DNA of 64,000 bases. Origin: an uncultured Limosilactobacillus sp. GTDB lineage: Bacteria > Bacillota > Bacilli > Lactobacillales > Lactobacillaceae. The notes under the pieces were generated by a model. That model saw only the letters and a program-made list of their open reading frames with translations, ran no database searches and had not been told where the DNA came from. Numbering within the stretch: the stretch's first letter is position 1; each line of letters opens with the position of its first letter. A program made the position numbers and the translations under genes. Below, one piece after another: positions 26,049-33,800 of the stretch. The DNA is taken from the NCBI RefSeq assembly GCF_934202705.1, contig NZ_CAKPYE010000001.1, positions 186,001 through 250,000 on the forward strand, written 5' to 3'.

Positions 26049-26265
26049 AAAAAAATCCCGCAGATACTTATTAGTATCTACAGGACGAACTTTTCCGCGG
26101 TACCACCCGTATTCTACACTTACGTAGCGCTTCAGTTCCTTAACGCGGAAAACGTCGCTGCTTACTAGATTCAGCATTGAACATTACTACGGTGAGTTCA
26201 TTATTATTGACTCTACATTTCCACCACCATGCAGTCTCTGAAAATCTAATAATAACTACTAATCC
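26049..26265 (-). promoter_or_regulatory. T-box leader of leuS (Leu specifier CTC)
   Basis: The minus strand shows GGTGGTACCGCGGAAAA, the T-box core, followed by a terminator hairpin (GTAGATAC/GTATCTGC with a T run, about 26049-26085). In stem I the specifier region reads GAACTCACC, with the Leu codon CTC at 26196-26194, and the upstream features CAGAGAC and ATGGTGGTGG match stem I bulges. Confidence 0.95.
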
Positions 26266-26374
26266 GTTTGCGATTAGATATTGATATCGATAGTAGCAAA
26301 TTCAACCAAATTTAGCAAGGCACTTAGCGAAATAGTTTGTTAGAATATTCTATGTTTGAAAGTGAGGCTTCTTA

Positions 26375-26995
26375 ATGAAAAAAACGAAAATTTTATTTAT
26401 TAGCAGTGTCATCATCTTTAGCTGCTTACTAATAATGATGTTGTTTGCTCCAGCACCGATCCTAGCAATTGATAATCAGCTTCGTCAAGTGATCAATAGT
26501 CACCATTCGACCAGTTTGAATATCTTCTTTATTAATTTTACTCAACTATTTAATGCCAAAGAAACCATCATTTGGATTTTGATTACCATCATTTTAAGTT
26601 TCATCATGTCTGGACGGCGATTTGCTTGGCAAGTGTTGCTGACAACTGGTTCAGGTATCCTTCTCAATCGTCTGGTTAAAGAACTTGTTCAACGTCCACG
26701 ACCATCTGTGGATATCTTAATGCACTATAGCGGTTATAGTTTTCCGAGCGGTCATTCCAGCGCAGCCGCTCTTGTCCTTGGCTGCTTAATCTTACTGACA
26801 TGTCGAGTTACTCGAAGAATCTGGATTAAATTTACCATTACTGCTATCTTAATTTTGTTAATCTTAGCCATCGGGTTTTCACGAATTTACGTCGGCGCTC
26901 ATTACCCAAGTGATGTCTTGGCAGGCTGGTGTCTAGGGACAAGCATTGTTACTGGGTTTCAATTACTATTTCAAAGAATCCCTTGTGATAATTAA
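26375..26995 (+). CDS. PAP2-family membrane phosphatase
   Basis: 206-aa integral membrane phosphatase with the three PAP2 motifs: KELVQRPRP (KxxxxxxRP, about 107-115), PSGHSS (about 127-132) and SRIYVGAHYPSDV (SRxxxxxHxxxD). Five or six transmembrane helices. Bacterial members dephosphorylate undecaprenyl pyrophosphate or lipid phosphates; which one this does is not visible. Single gene with its own terminator, divergent from leuS. Confidence 0.92.
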   Translation: MKKTKILFISSVIIFSCLLIMMLFAPAPILAIDNQLRQVINSHHSTSLNIFFINFTQLFNAKETIIWILITIILSFIMSGRRFAWQVLLTTGSGILLNRLVKELVQRPRPSVDILMHYSGYSFPSGHSSAAALVLGCLILLTCRVTRRIWIKFTITAILILLILAIGFSRIYVGAHYPSDVLAGWCLGTSIVTGFQLLFQRIPCDN

Positions 26996-27030
26996 AAAAC
27001 TCCAGCGATAACCAACATCGCTGGAGTTTC
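26995..27030. terminator. Bidirectional terminator PAP2/metK
   Basis: AAACTCCAGCGAT and ATCGCTGGAGTTT, loop AACCAAC. Perfect 13-bp stem. Confidence 0.92.
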
Positions 27031-27032
27031 TA

Positions 27033-28220
27033 TTAACCTAAAATCTTCTTTAATTCGTCAACCTTATCAAGGTGTTCCCATGGTAAATCAACGTCAGTCC
27101 GACCAAAGTGACCATAAGCTGCTGTCTGCTTGTAAATTGGTCGCTTCAAATCGAGCATTTTAATAATTCCTGCCGGGCGTAAATCAAACACTTTACGAAC
27201 GGCTGCGATCAATTCTTCTTCAGACTTTGTCCCAGTCCCAAAGGTATCAATCGCAATCGAAACCGGTTTAGCAACCCCAATTGCGTAAGCAACTTGGATT
27301 TCAGCCTTTTTGGCGTAGCCGGCGGCCACTAAATTTTTCGCAATATAACGAGCAGCATACGAAGCGGAACGGTCAACCTTAGTGGCATCCTTTCCGGAGA
27401 ACGCTCCACCACCATGGTGAGCAGCACCACCGTACGTATCCACAATAATCTTCCGTCCGGTCAAGCCAGCATCACCTTGCGGTCCGCCAATTACAAACCG
27501 GCCAGTTGGATTTATAAAGTACTTGGTCTGGTCATCCAAGAGATCAGCTGGAATGACCGCTTTAATTACCTGTTCCTTCACATCTTGCCGAATTTGATCT
27601 AGCGAAACGTCTGGATCATGTTGGGTACTGAGAACAACAGTGTCAACTCGTAATGGTTGATCATTCTCGTCGTATTCAACCGTAACTTCAGCTTTCGCAT
27701 CTGGACGCAAGTATTTAATCGTTCCTTCTTTACGCAGCTTTGCAATTCGTTGCATTAACTTATGACTCAGCATTAAGGTTAATGGCATGTACTCTGGTGT
27801 TTCATCAGTTGCATAGCCAAACATTAATCCTTGATCACCAGCCCCAATTTTATCAAGGGGATCACCTTCCCCTTCACGGGTTTCTAGCGAATCATCCACC
27901 CCTTGTGCGATGTCAGGTGATTGTTCATCAATCGCGGTAATCACGGCACAATTGTCGGCATCAAAGCCATATTGGCCATCAGTATAACCAATTTCTTTAA
28001 TCGTTTGCCGAACCACCTTTTGAATATTAACGTACGCGGTAGTTGAAACTTCACCAAACACAAGTACTAACCCGGTTGTCACAGATGTTTCAACCGCTAC
28101 TCGTGCGTCCGGATCTTGCTCAAGCATTGCGTCTAAAATTGAATCACTAATTTGGTCGGCAATTTTATCCGGATGTCCTTCTGAAACGGATTCAGATGTA
28201 AATAAATGGCGTTCTCCCAT
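27033..28220 (-). CDS. metK: S-adenosylmethionine synthetase
   Basis: Makes SAM from methionine and ATP. 395 aa with HLFTSESVSEGHPDKIADQ at the N-terminus, GAGDQGLMFGYA (about 118) and GGGAFSGKDATKVDRSA (about 260). The ATG ending at 28220 is the true start: an in-frame extension of 42 codons upstream would be translated from the riboswitch itself. The GGGGG ribosome site is part of an SMK-box SAM riboswitch, so translation is shut when SAM is abundant. Confidence 0.97.
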   Translation of the reverse strand: MGERHLFTSESVSEGHPDKIADQISDSILDAMLEQDPDARVAVETSVTTGLVLVFGEVSTTAYVNIQKVVRQTIKEIGYTDGQYGFDADNCAVITAIDEQSPDIAQGVDDSLETREGEGDPLDKIGAGDQGLMFGYATDETPEYMPLTLMLSHKLMQRIAKLRKEGTIKYLRPDAKAEVTVEYDENDQPLRVDTVVLSTQHDPDVSLDQIRQDVKEQVIKAVIPADLLDDQTKYFINPTGRFVIGGPQGDAGLTGRKIIVDTYGGAAHHGGGAFSGKDATKVDRSASYAARYIAKNLVAAGYAKKAEIQVAYAIGVAKPVSIAIDTFGTGTKSEEELIAAVRKVFDLRPAGIIKMLDLKRPIYKQTAAYGHFGRTDVDLPWEHLDKVDELKKILG

Positions 28221-28310
28221 TGTTTTAATTCCCCCATAAACTTCAAAGTGTCTTTTGCGGTTACAAGGCAGCGAAGACGGATGTCTCCTCCCATCGGGAA
28301 TTTGCTTCAT
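28218..28310 (-). promoter_or_regulatory. SMK box (SAM-III) riboswitch of metK
   Basis: The minus strand has the conserved SMK core TGCCTTGTAACCG, and AATTCCC (28302-28296) can pair with GGGGAATT (28234-28227), which contains the metK ribosome site. That is the SMK logic: SAM binding hides the Shine-Dalgarno. Compared with the compact enterococcal version there are about 20 extra bases between ACCGCAAA and the GGGGG, with a possible ACTT-TG-AAGT mini-hairpin. Confidence 0.85.
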
Positions 28311-28412
28311 AACGAGAACCATCTTAGCATATTTTCTGCATCGCATTCAATCAAAAGATTGGAAACTCTGTTATACTTATTACTATTATGAGCGAAAAGA
28401 AGGACATTTGAT

Positions 28413-29138
28413 ATGTGGAGTTTAATTAAACGACAATTTCACGAAATTAACTGGAAGGACCTGCTACCCACCACTTTCATCTTATTAATTAGCTGGTCGG
28501 ACGCACCATTTACATATGCCATCGGCGTTCAAGGATCGCACTTTACGACTAATATGGGCATGCTGTTAATGTACGAGGTGTGTATTGGTTTGGTGGTGCC
28601 AATGTTGATTTATCATCGGTTTGGCTCCACTTTATCAATCATCCCCCTCGCTGCGAGTGTTTTTTTCGCCCTCGCTGGTTTTAGTAACAACTTACTTTTA
28701 TTAGCACTCTTATTACTATTACCTTTATTCCTGTTAATTATTCAAATGCCTTCCATGGACTTTCAAAACACTTTTGGGTTGGTTACATTCGGCTTGTTAC
28801 TAATGTTCACCGTTTCTGTAGCGTGTGCTTATGCTAGTCTCCATTTTATTTCATGGGAAATTATCCGTTACTTATTACCAGTAATGGCTAGCACCTGGTT
28901 TTATTTAGCCCCCTTCTTTTTGCAGCAACTCAAGCAATATAAATTAAAAGTAACGATTCTAGCGATTGTTTTATTAATTTTCACTTTAAGTCGTCCATTA
29001 CATTTATCGATCTATCTGGCCATTATCATTATTGTTGCTAGTTGGTTTGTGATGATTGCCAAAGCACAAGAACATCAATCGCTAATCCTCTATTGTTTAA
29101 CCCAGATGGTTGTCATTGTCCTCACTTATTGGTCATAA
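28413..29138 (+). CDS. Polytopic membrane protein of unknown function
   Basis: 241 aa with about seven or eight hydrophobic helices (for example 15-35, 46-66, 70-84, 87-112, 120-142, 150-170, 178-206). The first 15 residues are polar and basic (LIKRQFHEINWKD). I do not recognise the family; ABC-2 permease-like length and layout are possible but no ATPase is adjacent. AAGGACATTTGAT precedes the ATG. Divergent from metK, single gene ending at a strong terminator. Confidence 0.75.
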   Translation: MWSLIKRQFHEINWKDLLPTTFILLISWSDAPFTYAIGVQGSHFTTNMGMLLMYEVCIGLVVPMLIYHRFGSTLSIIPLAASVFFALAGFSNNLLLLALLLLLPLFLLIIQMPSMDFQNTFGLVTFGLLLMFTVSVACAYASLHFISWEIIRYLLPVMASTWFYLAPFFLQQLKQYKLKVTILAIVLLIFTLSRPLHLSIYLAIIIIVASWFVMIAKAQEHQSLILYCLTQMVVIVLTYWS

Positions 29139-29156
29139 AAATCGATCCTAAAAGCC

Positions 29157-29198
29157 AAACTGGAGAGCTCCCGTTACGGAAAGCTCTCCAGTTTTTTT
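29157..29198. terminator. Terminator between membrane-protein gene and tag
   Basis: CTGGAGAGCT and AGCTCTCCAG with loop CCCGTTACGGA, then seven T; AAA on the other side makes it usable from both directions. Confidence 0.92.
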
Positions 29199-29205
29199 AT
29201 TTGTT

Positions 29206-29742
29206 TCAAAGTCGACAATTAACAACTCCAACTGCACACATTAGCGAAAATACTGTCGTTGGACCAACAAATTGAAAACCAGCCCGTTTAAGCTGTTGAG
29301 AGATTACCGTTGATAATGGCGTAAAACTCGGTAACTTTTCATCAGGTTGGACTTTCATGCGAATGGGCTGACCATTCACGAATGACCACAAAAAATGTTC
29401 CAATGTCTTACCAGTTTGGTGGAGCTGATTTAATACTTGAGCATTATTAATTGTTGCTAAGATTTTTCGCCGATTGCGAATAATTTGTGGATCCGCCATC
29501 AGTTGCTCAACTTTCTCTTCGTTAAACTGCGCAATCTGAGCTACATCAAACTCTGCAAAGGCCTTTATAAACCCATTTCGTCGTTGCCAAATCGTGGACC
29601 AGCTTAGTCCAGCTTGAAAAATTTCCAAAGAAAGCATCATAAACAATTCTTGCTCGTTATGAACCGGAATCCCCCAATGTTGATCATAATAATCACGCAT
29701 TAATTGTGTCTTCGCCCACTTTGGATAACTATTTGTCATCAT
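29206..29742 (-). CDS. tag: DNA-3-methyladenine glycosylase I
   Basis: Base-excision repair enzyme that removes 3-methyladenine. 178 aa with the family core: HWGIPVHNEQELFMMLSLE, QAGLSW, IWQRRNGF, and SFVNGQPIRMK. The usual zinc snap seems degraded: the N-terminal Cys is missing (PKWAKTQ where RCxW is usual), the HWG His is kept, and the protein stops at VVNCRL before the C-terminal His/Cys pair. The fold may still work without zinc. GGAG precedes the ATG pair. Confidence 0.88.
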   Translation of the reverse strand: MMTNSYPKWAKTQLMRDYYDQHWGIPVHNEQELFMMLSLEIFQAGLSWSTIWQRRNGFIKAFAEFDVAQIAQFNEEKVEQLMADPQIIRNRRKILATINNAQVLNQLHQTGKTLEHFLWSFVNGQPIRMKVQPDEKLPSFTPLSTVISQQLKRAGFQFVGPTTVFSLMCAVGVVNCRL

Positions 29743-29794
29743 TCACCACTCCTCTTAATAGTCTGCTTACTATTAAGATACGCATTCTTTTGTG

Positions 29795-31228
29795 TTAATT
29801 TGTTTTTTTCTTAGTGTCGCGAAGGATTAAGGCTAAGATGAGACCAATCACTTCAATTACAATCATGGTGATAAAAACAACATGGTAGCCGTGAAGTGAC
29901 GCTGTTATTTGGCTAGCGCCAGTAGCTAAGCGATTTGCTGTTGCGGTGGTTAAAATCATCGTTGCCACTGCCACTCCAACGGAGCCAAGAATTTGCCGAA
30001 TCGTCGTAATCACGGCTGTTCCGTGTGACACCAACTCATTTGGTAACGAATTCGCGCCCAAAGTAACTGCCGGCATCATAACAAAGGCATTGCCACCTTC
30101 AATCACCATTGCACATAAAATCATCCCGAATAAGTTTTGTACATCCGCCATTGCTAACGTTAAGAACCACCCCGCAACGATCATCAGCATTCCAACAATC
30201 ATTGTTGGCTTAAAACCAATCATATCGGCTAATTTTCCAGTAAAAGGATTCAGGAGGCTTAGAAAGACCGCACCAGGAACCAGTGACATTCCGGATACAA
30301 AGGGACTGACGTGCAATACTCCCTGGTAATATAACGGGAAGATAATGGTAACCACGATCAATGCAACGTAAGAGATTCCCGTTAAGAGGATCGCCATATC
30401 ATAATTAAAGGTCTTCATAACCCGCAATTCCAATAATGGTGTGGTTAACCTGAACTGACGAACACAAAAGAGAATGACAGCCACTGCACTAAGGATAAGA
30501 ACAACCCAGTTAATCGTCCAGTCAACATGTTTTTTACCAATTTGGTTAACTACGTACATAATCCCAATCAGACCGATGGAAAGAACGACTGATAACCAAT
30601 CAAGCGTGGTTTCATGACGTTCCATAACATTTCGAATCAAACCACTACCAGCCATAATCATGACAGCCGTGATAATAATCATAAAGAGAATAAATAAGCT
30701 CTTCCAATCAAAAAATTTAAGAACGATTCCAGAAATAATCGGCCCACATGCCAGTGCAGAACCCATGACTAAGCCAGCGATGCCCATCGTTGTTCCGCGT
30801 TCATCTTTGGGGGTAATTTCAAGTAAAACAGTCTGGTACGATGGAAAAAGCACCCCAACCGCAAATGCTTCCATTACTCGACCAATCATCATGAACCAAA
30901 AACCATGAACACCCCATGATGACGGTGTAAAGACAATCATCAACGAGCCAACATCAAATAGTGCCAAGGCACCAATGAACATTTGACGAAAACTCAGATT
31001 GTTTAGCATCCATGGACTAATCGGCATGCTAACGCACATCACTAACATAAATCCTGTGGTCAACCATTGAACTGTATCGGCAGAAATTCCAAAATTCTGC
31101 ATTAAAGTCGGATAGGCGGTTGACAGTGACGATTGACTAATGGACATGGTAAACGTGCCAAGTAATAAGGTTAGAATAAACCAAAATCTACTGTAAGATT
31201 TGCCTTTTTGATCAATACTCTCTTGCAT
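29795..31228 (-). CDS. MFS multidrug transporter, DHA2 (14-helix) family
   Basis: 477 aa, about 14 transmembrane helices, EmrB/QacA-type drug:proton antiporter. Motif A-like and C-like stretches are seen: LSFRQMFIGALALFDVGS, GLVMGSALACGPIISG. GGGAGAGAAAAG precedes the ATG. It is divergent from perR, with a Per-box-like palindrome between the two, so it might be repressed by PerR; substrate unknown. Confidence 0.9.
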   Translation of the reverse strand: MQESIDQKGKSYSRFWFILTLLLGTFTMSISQSSLSTAYPTLMQNFGISADTVQWLTTGFMLVMCVSMPISPWMLNNLSFRQMFIGALALFDVGSLMIVFTPSSWGVHGFWFMMIGRVMEAFAVGVLFPSYQTVLLEITPKDERGTTMGIAGLVMGSALACGPIISGIVLKFFDWKSLFILFMIIITAVMIMAGSGLIRNVMERHETTLDWLSVVLSIGLIGIMYVVNQIGKKHVDWTINWVVLILSAVAVILFCVRQFRLTTPLLELRVMKTFNYDMAILLTGISYVALIVVTIIFPLYYQGVLHVSPFVSGMSLVPGAVFLSLLNPFTGKLADMIGFKPTMIVGMLMIVAGWFLTLAMADVQNLFGMILCAMVIEGGNAFVMMPAVTLGANSLPNELVSHGTAVITTIRQILGSVGVAVATMILTTATANRLATGASQITASLHGYHVVFITMIVIEVIGLILALILRDTKKKTN

Positions 31229-31265
31229 TCTTTTCTCTCCCTGTTTAGAATGATTATTAAATAAA

Positions 31266-31280
31266 CTATTAGTATTATAG
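31266..31280. promoter_or_regulatory. Per/Fur-box-like palindrome
   Basis: CTATTAGTATTATAG agrees with the PerR consensus TTATAATNATTATAA at 11 of 15 positions, and sits between the divergent MFS and perR genes. Confidence 0.5.
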
Positions 31281-31291
31281 TTAGTGCCAAG

Positions 31292-31324
31292 TAATTTGTA
31301 AATGGCACCAATAATTTGTAAATG
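31292..31324 (+). repeat. Direct repeat upstream of perR
   Basis: TAATTTGTAAATG occurs twice, at 31292-31304 and 31312-31324, 20 bp apart, ending 15 bp before the perR start. It could be a regulator site or a chance duplication. Confidence 0.6.
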
Positions 31325-31339
31325 AATGGAGTGATTCGG

Positions 31340-31816
31340 ATGGCAGAAGCTGAATTTGATCGTGCATTAGCCCGTTTAAAAGAAAACCGGGTTCGGTTAA
31401 CCCCGCAACGAAAAACAATTCTAAACTACTTAATCACCCACCATACTCATCCCACAGTTGAAATGATTCTTGACGACTTGCAAAAGCACGATGATAGTAT
31501 TAGTCTGGCAACTGTTTACAACACGGTTAAACTATTAGTTAAATATAACTTAGTAATTGAATTAAAAAATGGTGATGGTTCAACGCACTACGATTACTTT
31601 GGTCACCCACATTACCATGTTGTGTGTGACAATTGTGGTAAGATTACTGATGTGATGGATGATGAATTCTTCGCAATCGCTAAAGAATTAGGTCAAGTCA
31701 CCAGAAAAAACACCCACTACCTCGTTACCAGAAGTGATGTCGAGGTTCACGGAATTTGTCCAGATTGTCAATATAAATTAGGTTTAGATCGAAATAAAGA
31801 GGAGTTTAATCAATGA
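31340..31816 (+). CDS. perR: Fur-family regulator, PerR-like
   Basis: 158-aa metal-dependent repressor of peroxide stress genes. Winged helix RVRLTPQRKTILNYL and SLATVYNTVKLL, metal/peroxide-sensing region HYDYFGHPHYHVVC and structural zinc cysteines in CDNCGK and CPDC. Histidine and aspartate spacing fits PerR better than Fur or Zur, but that needs alignment. Start at ATG 31340 with GGAG eight bases upstream; an earlier in-frame ATG has no site. The next small gene overlaps its stop. Confidence 0.88.
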   Translation: MAEAEFDRALARLKENRVRLTPQRKTILNYLITHHTHPTVEMILDDLQKHDDSISLATVYNTVKLLVKYNLVIELKNGDGSTHYDYFGHPHYHVVCDNCGKITDVMDDEFFAIAKELGQVTRKNTHYLVTRSDVEVHGICPDCQYKLGLDRNKEEFNQ

Positions 31817-31983
31817 TTAGTAACGAACAACGTGCCCACGAAGTTGCACTTGCCTTGTTAAGCAAGAAAGACTTTAATAGTCCAATTGATGCTTATCATG
31901 AATACATTAATGTCTTACTGCCCATTTTGAAGGAATTCGATAAAGATTTTCCAGATGGGATTGCTGAACATCCTGGACGTTAA
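31813..31983 (+). CDS. Small conserved-type protein coupled to perR
   Basis: 56 aa beginning MISNEQRAHEVALALL. Its ATG overlaps the perR TGA (ATGA), and GAGGAG lies just upstream inside perR, so it is co-translated. Acidic and helical, no transmembrane segment, no motif I recognise. The tight coupling implies a partner or a product needed with PerR. Confidence 0.8.
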   Translation: MISNEQRAHEVALALLSKKDFNSPIDAYHEYINVLLPILKEFDKDFPDGIAEHPGR

Positions 31984-31994
31984 ACCATTAAACA

Positions 31995-32036
31995 AAGAAA
32001 TCCCCGTGTGGTTCATTTACCACACGGGGATTTCTC
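31995..32036. terminator. Terminator between perR operon and hsp20
   Basis: GAAATCCCCGTGTGG and CCACACGGGGATTTC, loop TTCATTTA. Perfect 15-bp stem. Confidence 0.95.
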
Positions 32037-32051
32037 TTTATTACCTATGAA

Positions 32052-32477
32052 CTATTCGATGTCAATATGGGTACCGTTTTGATTTTCCAGCGTCAGCTTT
32101 GGTAATTCAAGCGCTAGTACACCATCATTATATTTAGCACTGACCTTCTCAAGATCAACATCTGGCAACCGGTATGAACGGCTCATTTGACCATAACGAC
32201 GTTCACTCTGAACAATGTCACCATTCTTATTAGTATGGTCGTCAAACGTGTCCCGATGTCCGCTAACGGTTAAAATACCATCTGCATAGTTAACATGAAT
32301 ATCCTTCTTATCAAACCCAGGCATATCAATTTTTACTTGGTATCCATCATTAGTTTCCGAAATGTCACTCTTCATATAATCAGAGTTATTAGTTGGGAAA
32401 AATCCATCATCAAAGAAGTTCCGCATGTTCATTAAGTTGTCAAACAAACCATCACGACGTTGTAAATCATTAGCCAT
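32052..32477 (-). CDS. Small heat shock protein, Hsp20/alpha-crystallin family
   Basis: 141-aa ATP-independent holdase. The alpha-crystallin domain spans about 35-130 (YQVKIDMPGFDKKDIHVNY, GILTVSGHRD, with the closing motif GVLALELPKL), N-terminus FFDDGFFP. Promoter region carries a perfect CIRCE element and a CtsR box, so it should be repressed by both HrcA and CtsR and induced by heat. Normal length. Confidence 0.95.
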   Translation of the reverse strand: MANDLQRRDGLFDNLMNMRNFFDDGFFPTNNSDYMKSDISETNDGYQVKIDMPGFDKKDIHVNYADGILTVSGHRDTFDDHTNKNGDIVQSERRYGQMSRSYRLPDVDLEKVSAKYNDGVLALELPKLTLENQNGTHIDIE

Positions 32478-32567
32478 AATAATGCTTCCTTTCTTGATTC
32501 TTTTTTATTTCTTATTTCTCTTTACACCTATTATGCTAATCGATCGTCTTCAGGAATACAAGAGTTT

Positions 32568-32594
32568 TTAGCACTCTTTAGTAGAGAGTGCTAA
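32568..32594. promoter_or_regulatory. CIRCE element (HrcA operator)
   Basis: TTAGCACTC (32568-32576), nine bases, GAGTGCTAA (32586-32594): an exact match to the CIRCE consensus, about 90 bp upstream of hsp20. Confidence 0.95.
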
Positions 32595-32599
32595 AAATA

Positions 32600-32616
32600 T
32601 TTAACCAACTTTGACC
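32600..32616 (-). promoter_or_regulatory. CtsR box
   Basis: Minus strand GGTCAAA-GTT-GGTTAAA: the CtsR heptad direct repeat with one mismatch and the correct three-base spacer, next to CIRCE. Confidence 0.8.
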
Positions 32617-32672
32617 AATACCGTCAAATCAACGATTATCGCATTTTCAAACTTGATGAAAAATTGATGTAA

Positions 32673-32703
32673 TTTTTCATATATGTTAATTTTTTCATAT
32701 ATG
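32673..32703. repeat. Direct repeat between hsp20 promoter and apf terminator
   Basis: TTTTTCATATATG occurs at 32673-32685 and 32691-32703; each holds the palindrome CATATATG. No gene reads here. Possible regulator half-sites for hsp20, otherwise unexplained. Confidence 0.45.
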
Positions 32704-32706
32704 AAC

Positions 32707-32733
32707 AAAAAAAGAACGGGATCGATCCCGTTC
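32707..32733 (-). terminator. Terminator after the Apf/LysM gene
   Basis: Perfect palindrome GAACGGGATCGATCCCGTTC followed on the minus strand by seven T. Confidence 0.92.
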
Positions 32734-32752
32734 AAGCCAATTAAATTTTATT

Positions 32753-33391
32753 TTAGTACCAACCGTGTGATTGCCAGAATGCTTGTGCACCACTCCAGGA
32801 ACCATAACGACTAGCTACGTATTGGTCAGCTACTCGTTCTTGGTTTGCAGCAGAGTAGTCACCATTTAAGTAAGATGCTGATAATTGGTACTTACCAACG
32901 TATTGACCATTCCGTGCGCCATAGTTACCACCAGATTCACGAGCAGCAATCCATGCTTTAGCTGCTGCATCATTACCGGAAACATTGGAGGAGTAGTTAG
33001 CTGAACCAGTGTTAGCACTTTGAGTGCTGCTGTTTTGAGCTTGGGTATTGTTATTTTGACTTTGTGCAGCAGTGTTGTTAGTTGAGGCATTAGCTGATGG
33101 CAATGTAGCTGCTTGCTTAGCAGTAGCTTGGCTAACTTCACCGTCATCCTTAATTAATAACTTTTGACCAACATAGATTAAGTTCTTGTTAGCAATGTTA
33201 TTGTTGCTTGCTAAAGTGTCAACAAAAGTTAAGTCGTGTCCTAACTTGTAGGAAATGCCAGAAAGCGTGTCCCCTGCTTGGACAGTATAAACTGAATCAG
33301 CATTGGCAGTAGTAGCAGTAGCAACAGTCCCTAATGCAAGGGCACCAGTAACAGTAGCAGCAACTTTGATAGCTTTCTTATTGAACTTCAT
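32753..33391 (-). CDS. apf: LysM domain protein, aggregation-promoting factor type
   Basis: Secreted cell-surface protein, 212 aa. Signal peptide (1-31, cleavage after NADS region), one LysM domain (about 34-79: YTVQAGDTLSGISYKLGHDL), a low-complexity S/T/N/Q linker (about 85-140) and a C-terminal Apf/lysozyme-like domain (WIAARESGGNYGARNGQYVG, ending QAFWQSHGWY). The glutamate in RESGG would be the catalytic residue if it is active. Role in lactobacilli: wall turnover, cell shape and aggregation. Monocistronic with long upstream region. Confidence 0.9.
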   Translation of the reverse strand: MKFNKKAIKVAATVTGALALGTVATATTANADSVYTVQAGDTLSGISYKLGHDLTFVDTLASNNNIANKNLIYVGQKLLIKDDGEVSQATAKQAATLPSANASTNNTAAQSQNNNTQAQNSSTQSANTGSANYSSNVSGNDAAAKAWIAARESGGNYGARNGQYVGKYQLSASYLNGDYSAANQERVADQYVASRYGSWSGAQAFWQSHGWY

Positions 33392-33747
33392 ATAAATTAA
33401 AACATCCTTTTCTTTTAAATTCTGTAGTTACAAATCAATAACTTATCAACGGTTTATATAATACATGCTACTAGTTACGGAGCAATTACTAGCAATTATC
33501 AAAGCCGGGAAAATCTGTAAAATTTTGTAATAAAATATCTATCTGCCTCATTATTGTCTTGTCAAAAGGGTTTCTAAAAGGCTTTAAATCAGCCTTTAAG
33601 CCGATTCAACTTTTTTCTAATGAGCAATCTTGAATTTTGTAATAAAGTCAAGAAAAAATTTTGAATTTTTTGATCTTTTATTTGACTTGCCTATTTTTGT
33701 AATCAATTTGGCGAATTATTACTAACTTTTGTAACAATGTAACAAGT
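33392..33747. other. Long AT-rich upstream region of apf
   Basis: No ORF. It must hold the apf promoter. TTTTGTAA recurs four times on the plus strand between about 33515 and 33735, and TGTAACAATGTAAC is near 33730; these resemble half-sites of WalR boxes but with wrong spacing. Otherwise featureless. Confidence 0.5.
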
Positions 33748-33787
33748 AAAAACGTCCTTAACTGAACCAGTTAAGGACGTTTTTTTC
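33748..33787. terminator. Terminator after the nucleobase permease gene
   Basis: AAAACGTCCTTAACTG and CAGTTAAGGACGTTTT, loop AAC; long A/T runs on both flanks. Confidence 0.93.
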
Positions 33788-33800
33788 ATTTCAGTTCCTA

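Noticed and set aside
33515..33535. WalR box upstream of apf
   Set aside because: TGTAAA and TGTAAT are separated by four bases, not five; only half-sites can be claimed.
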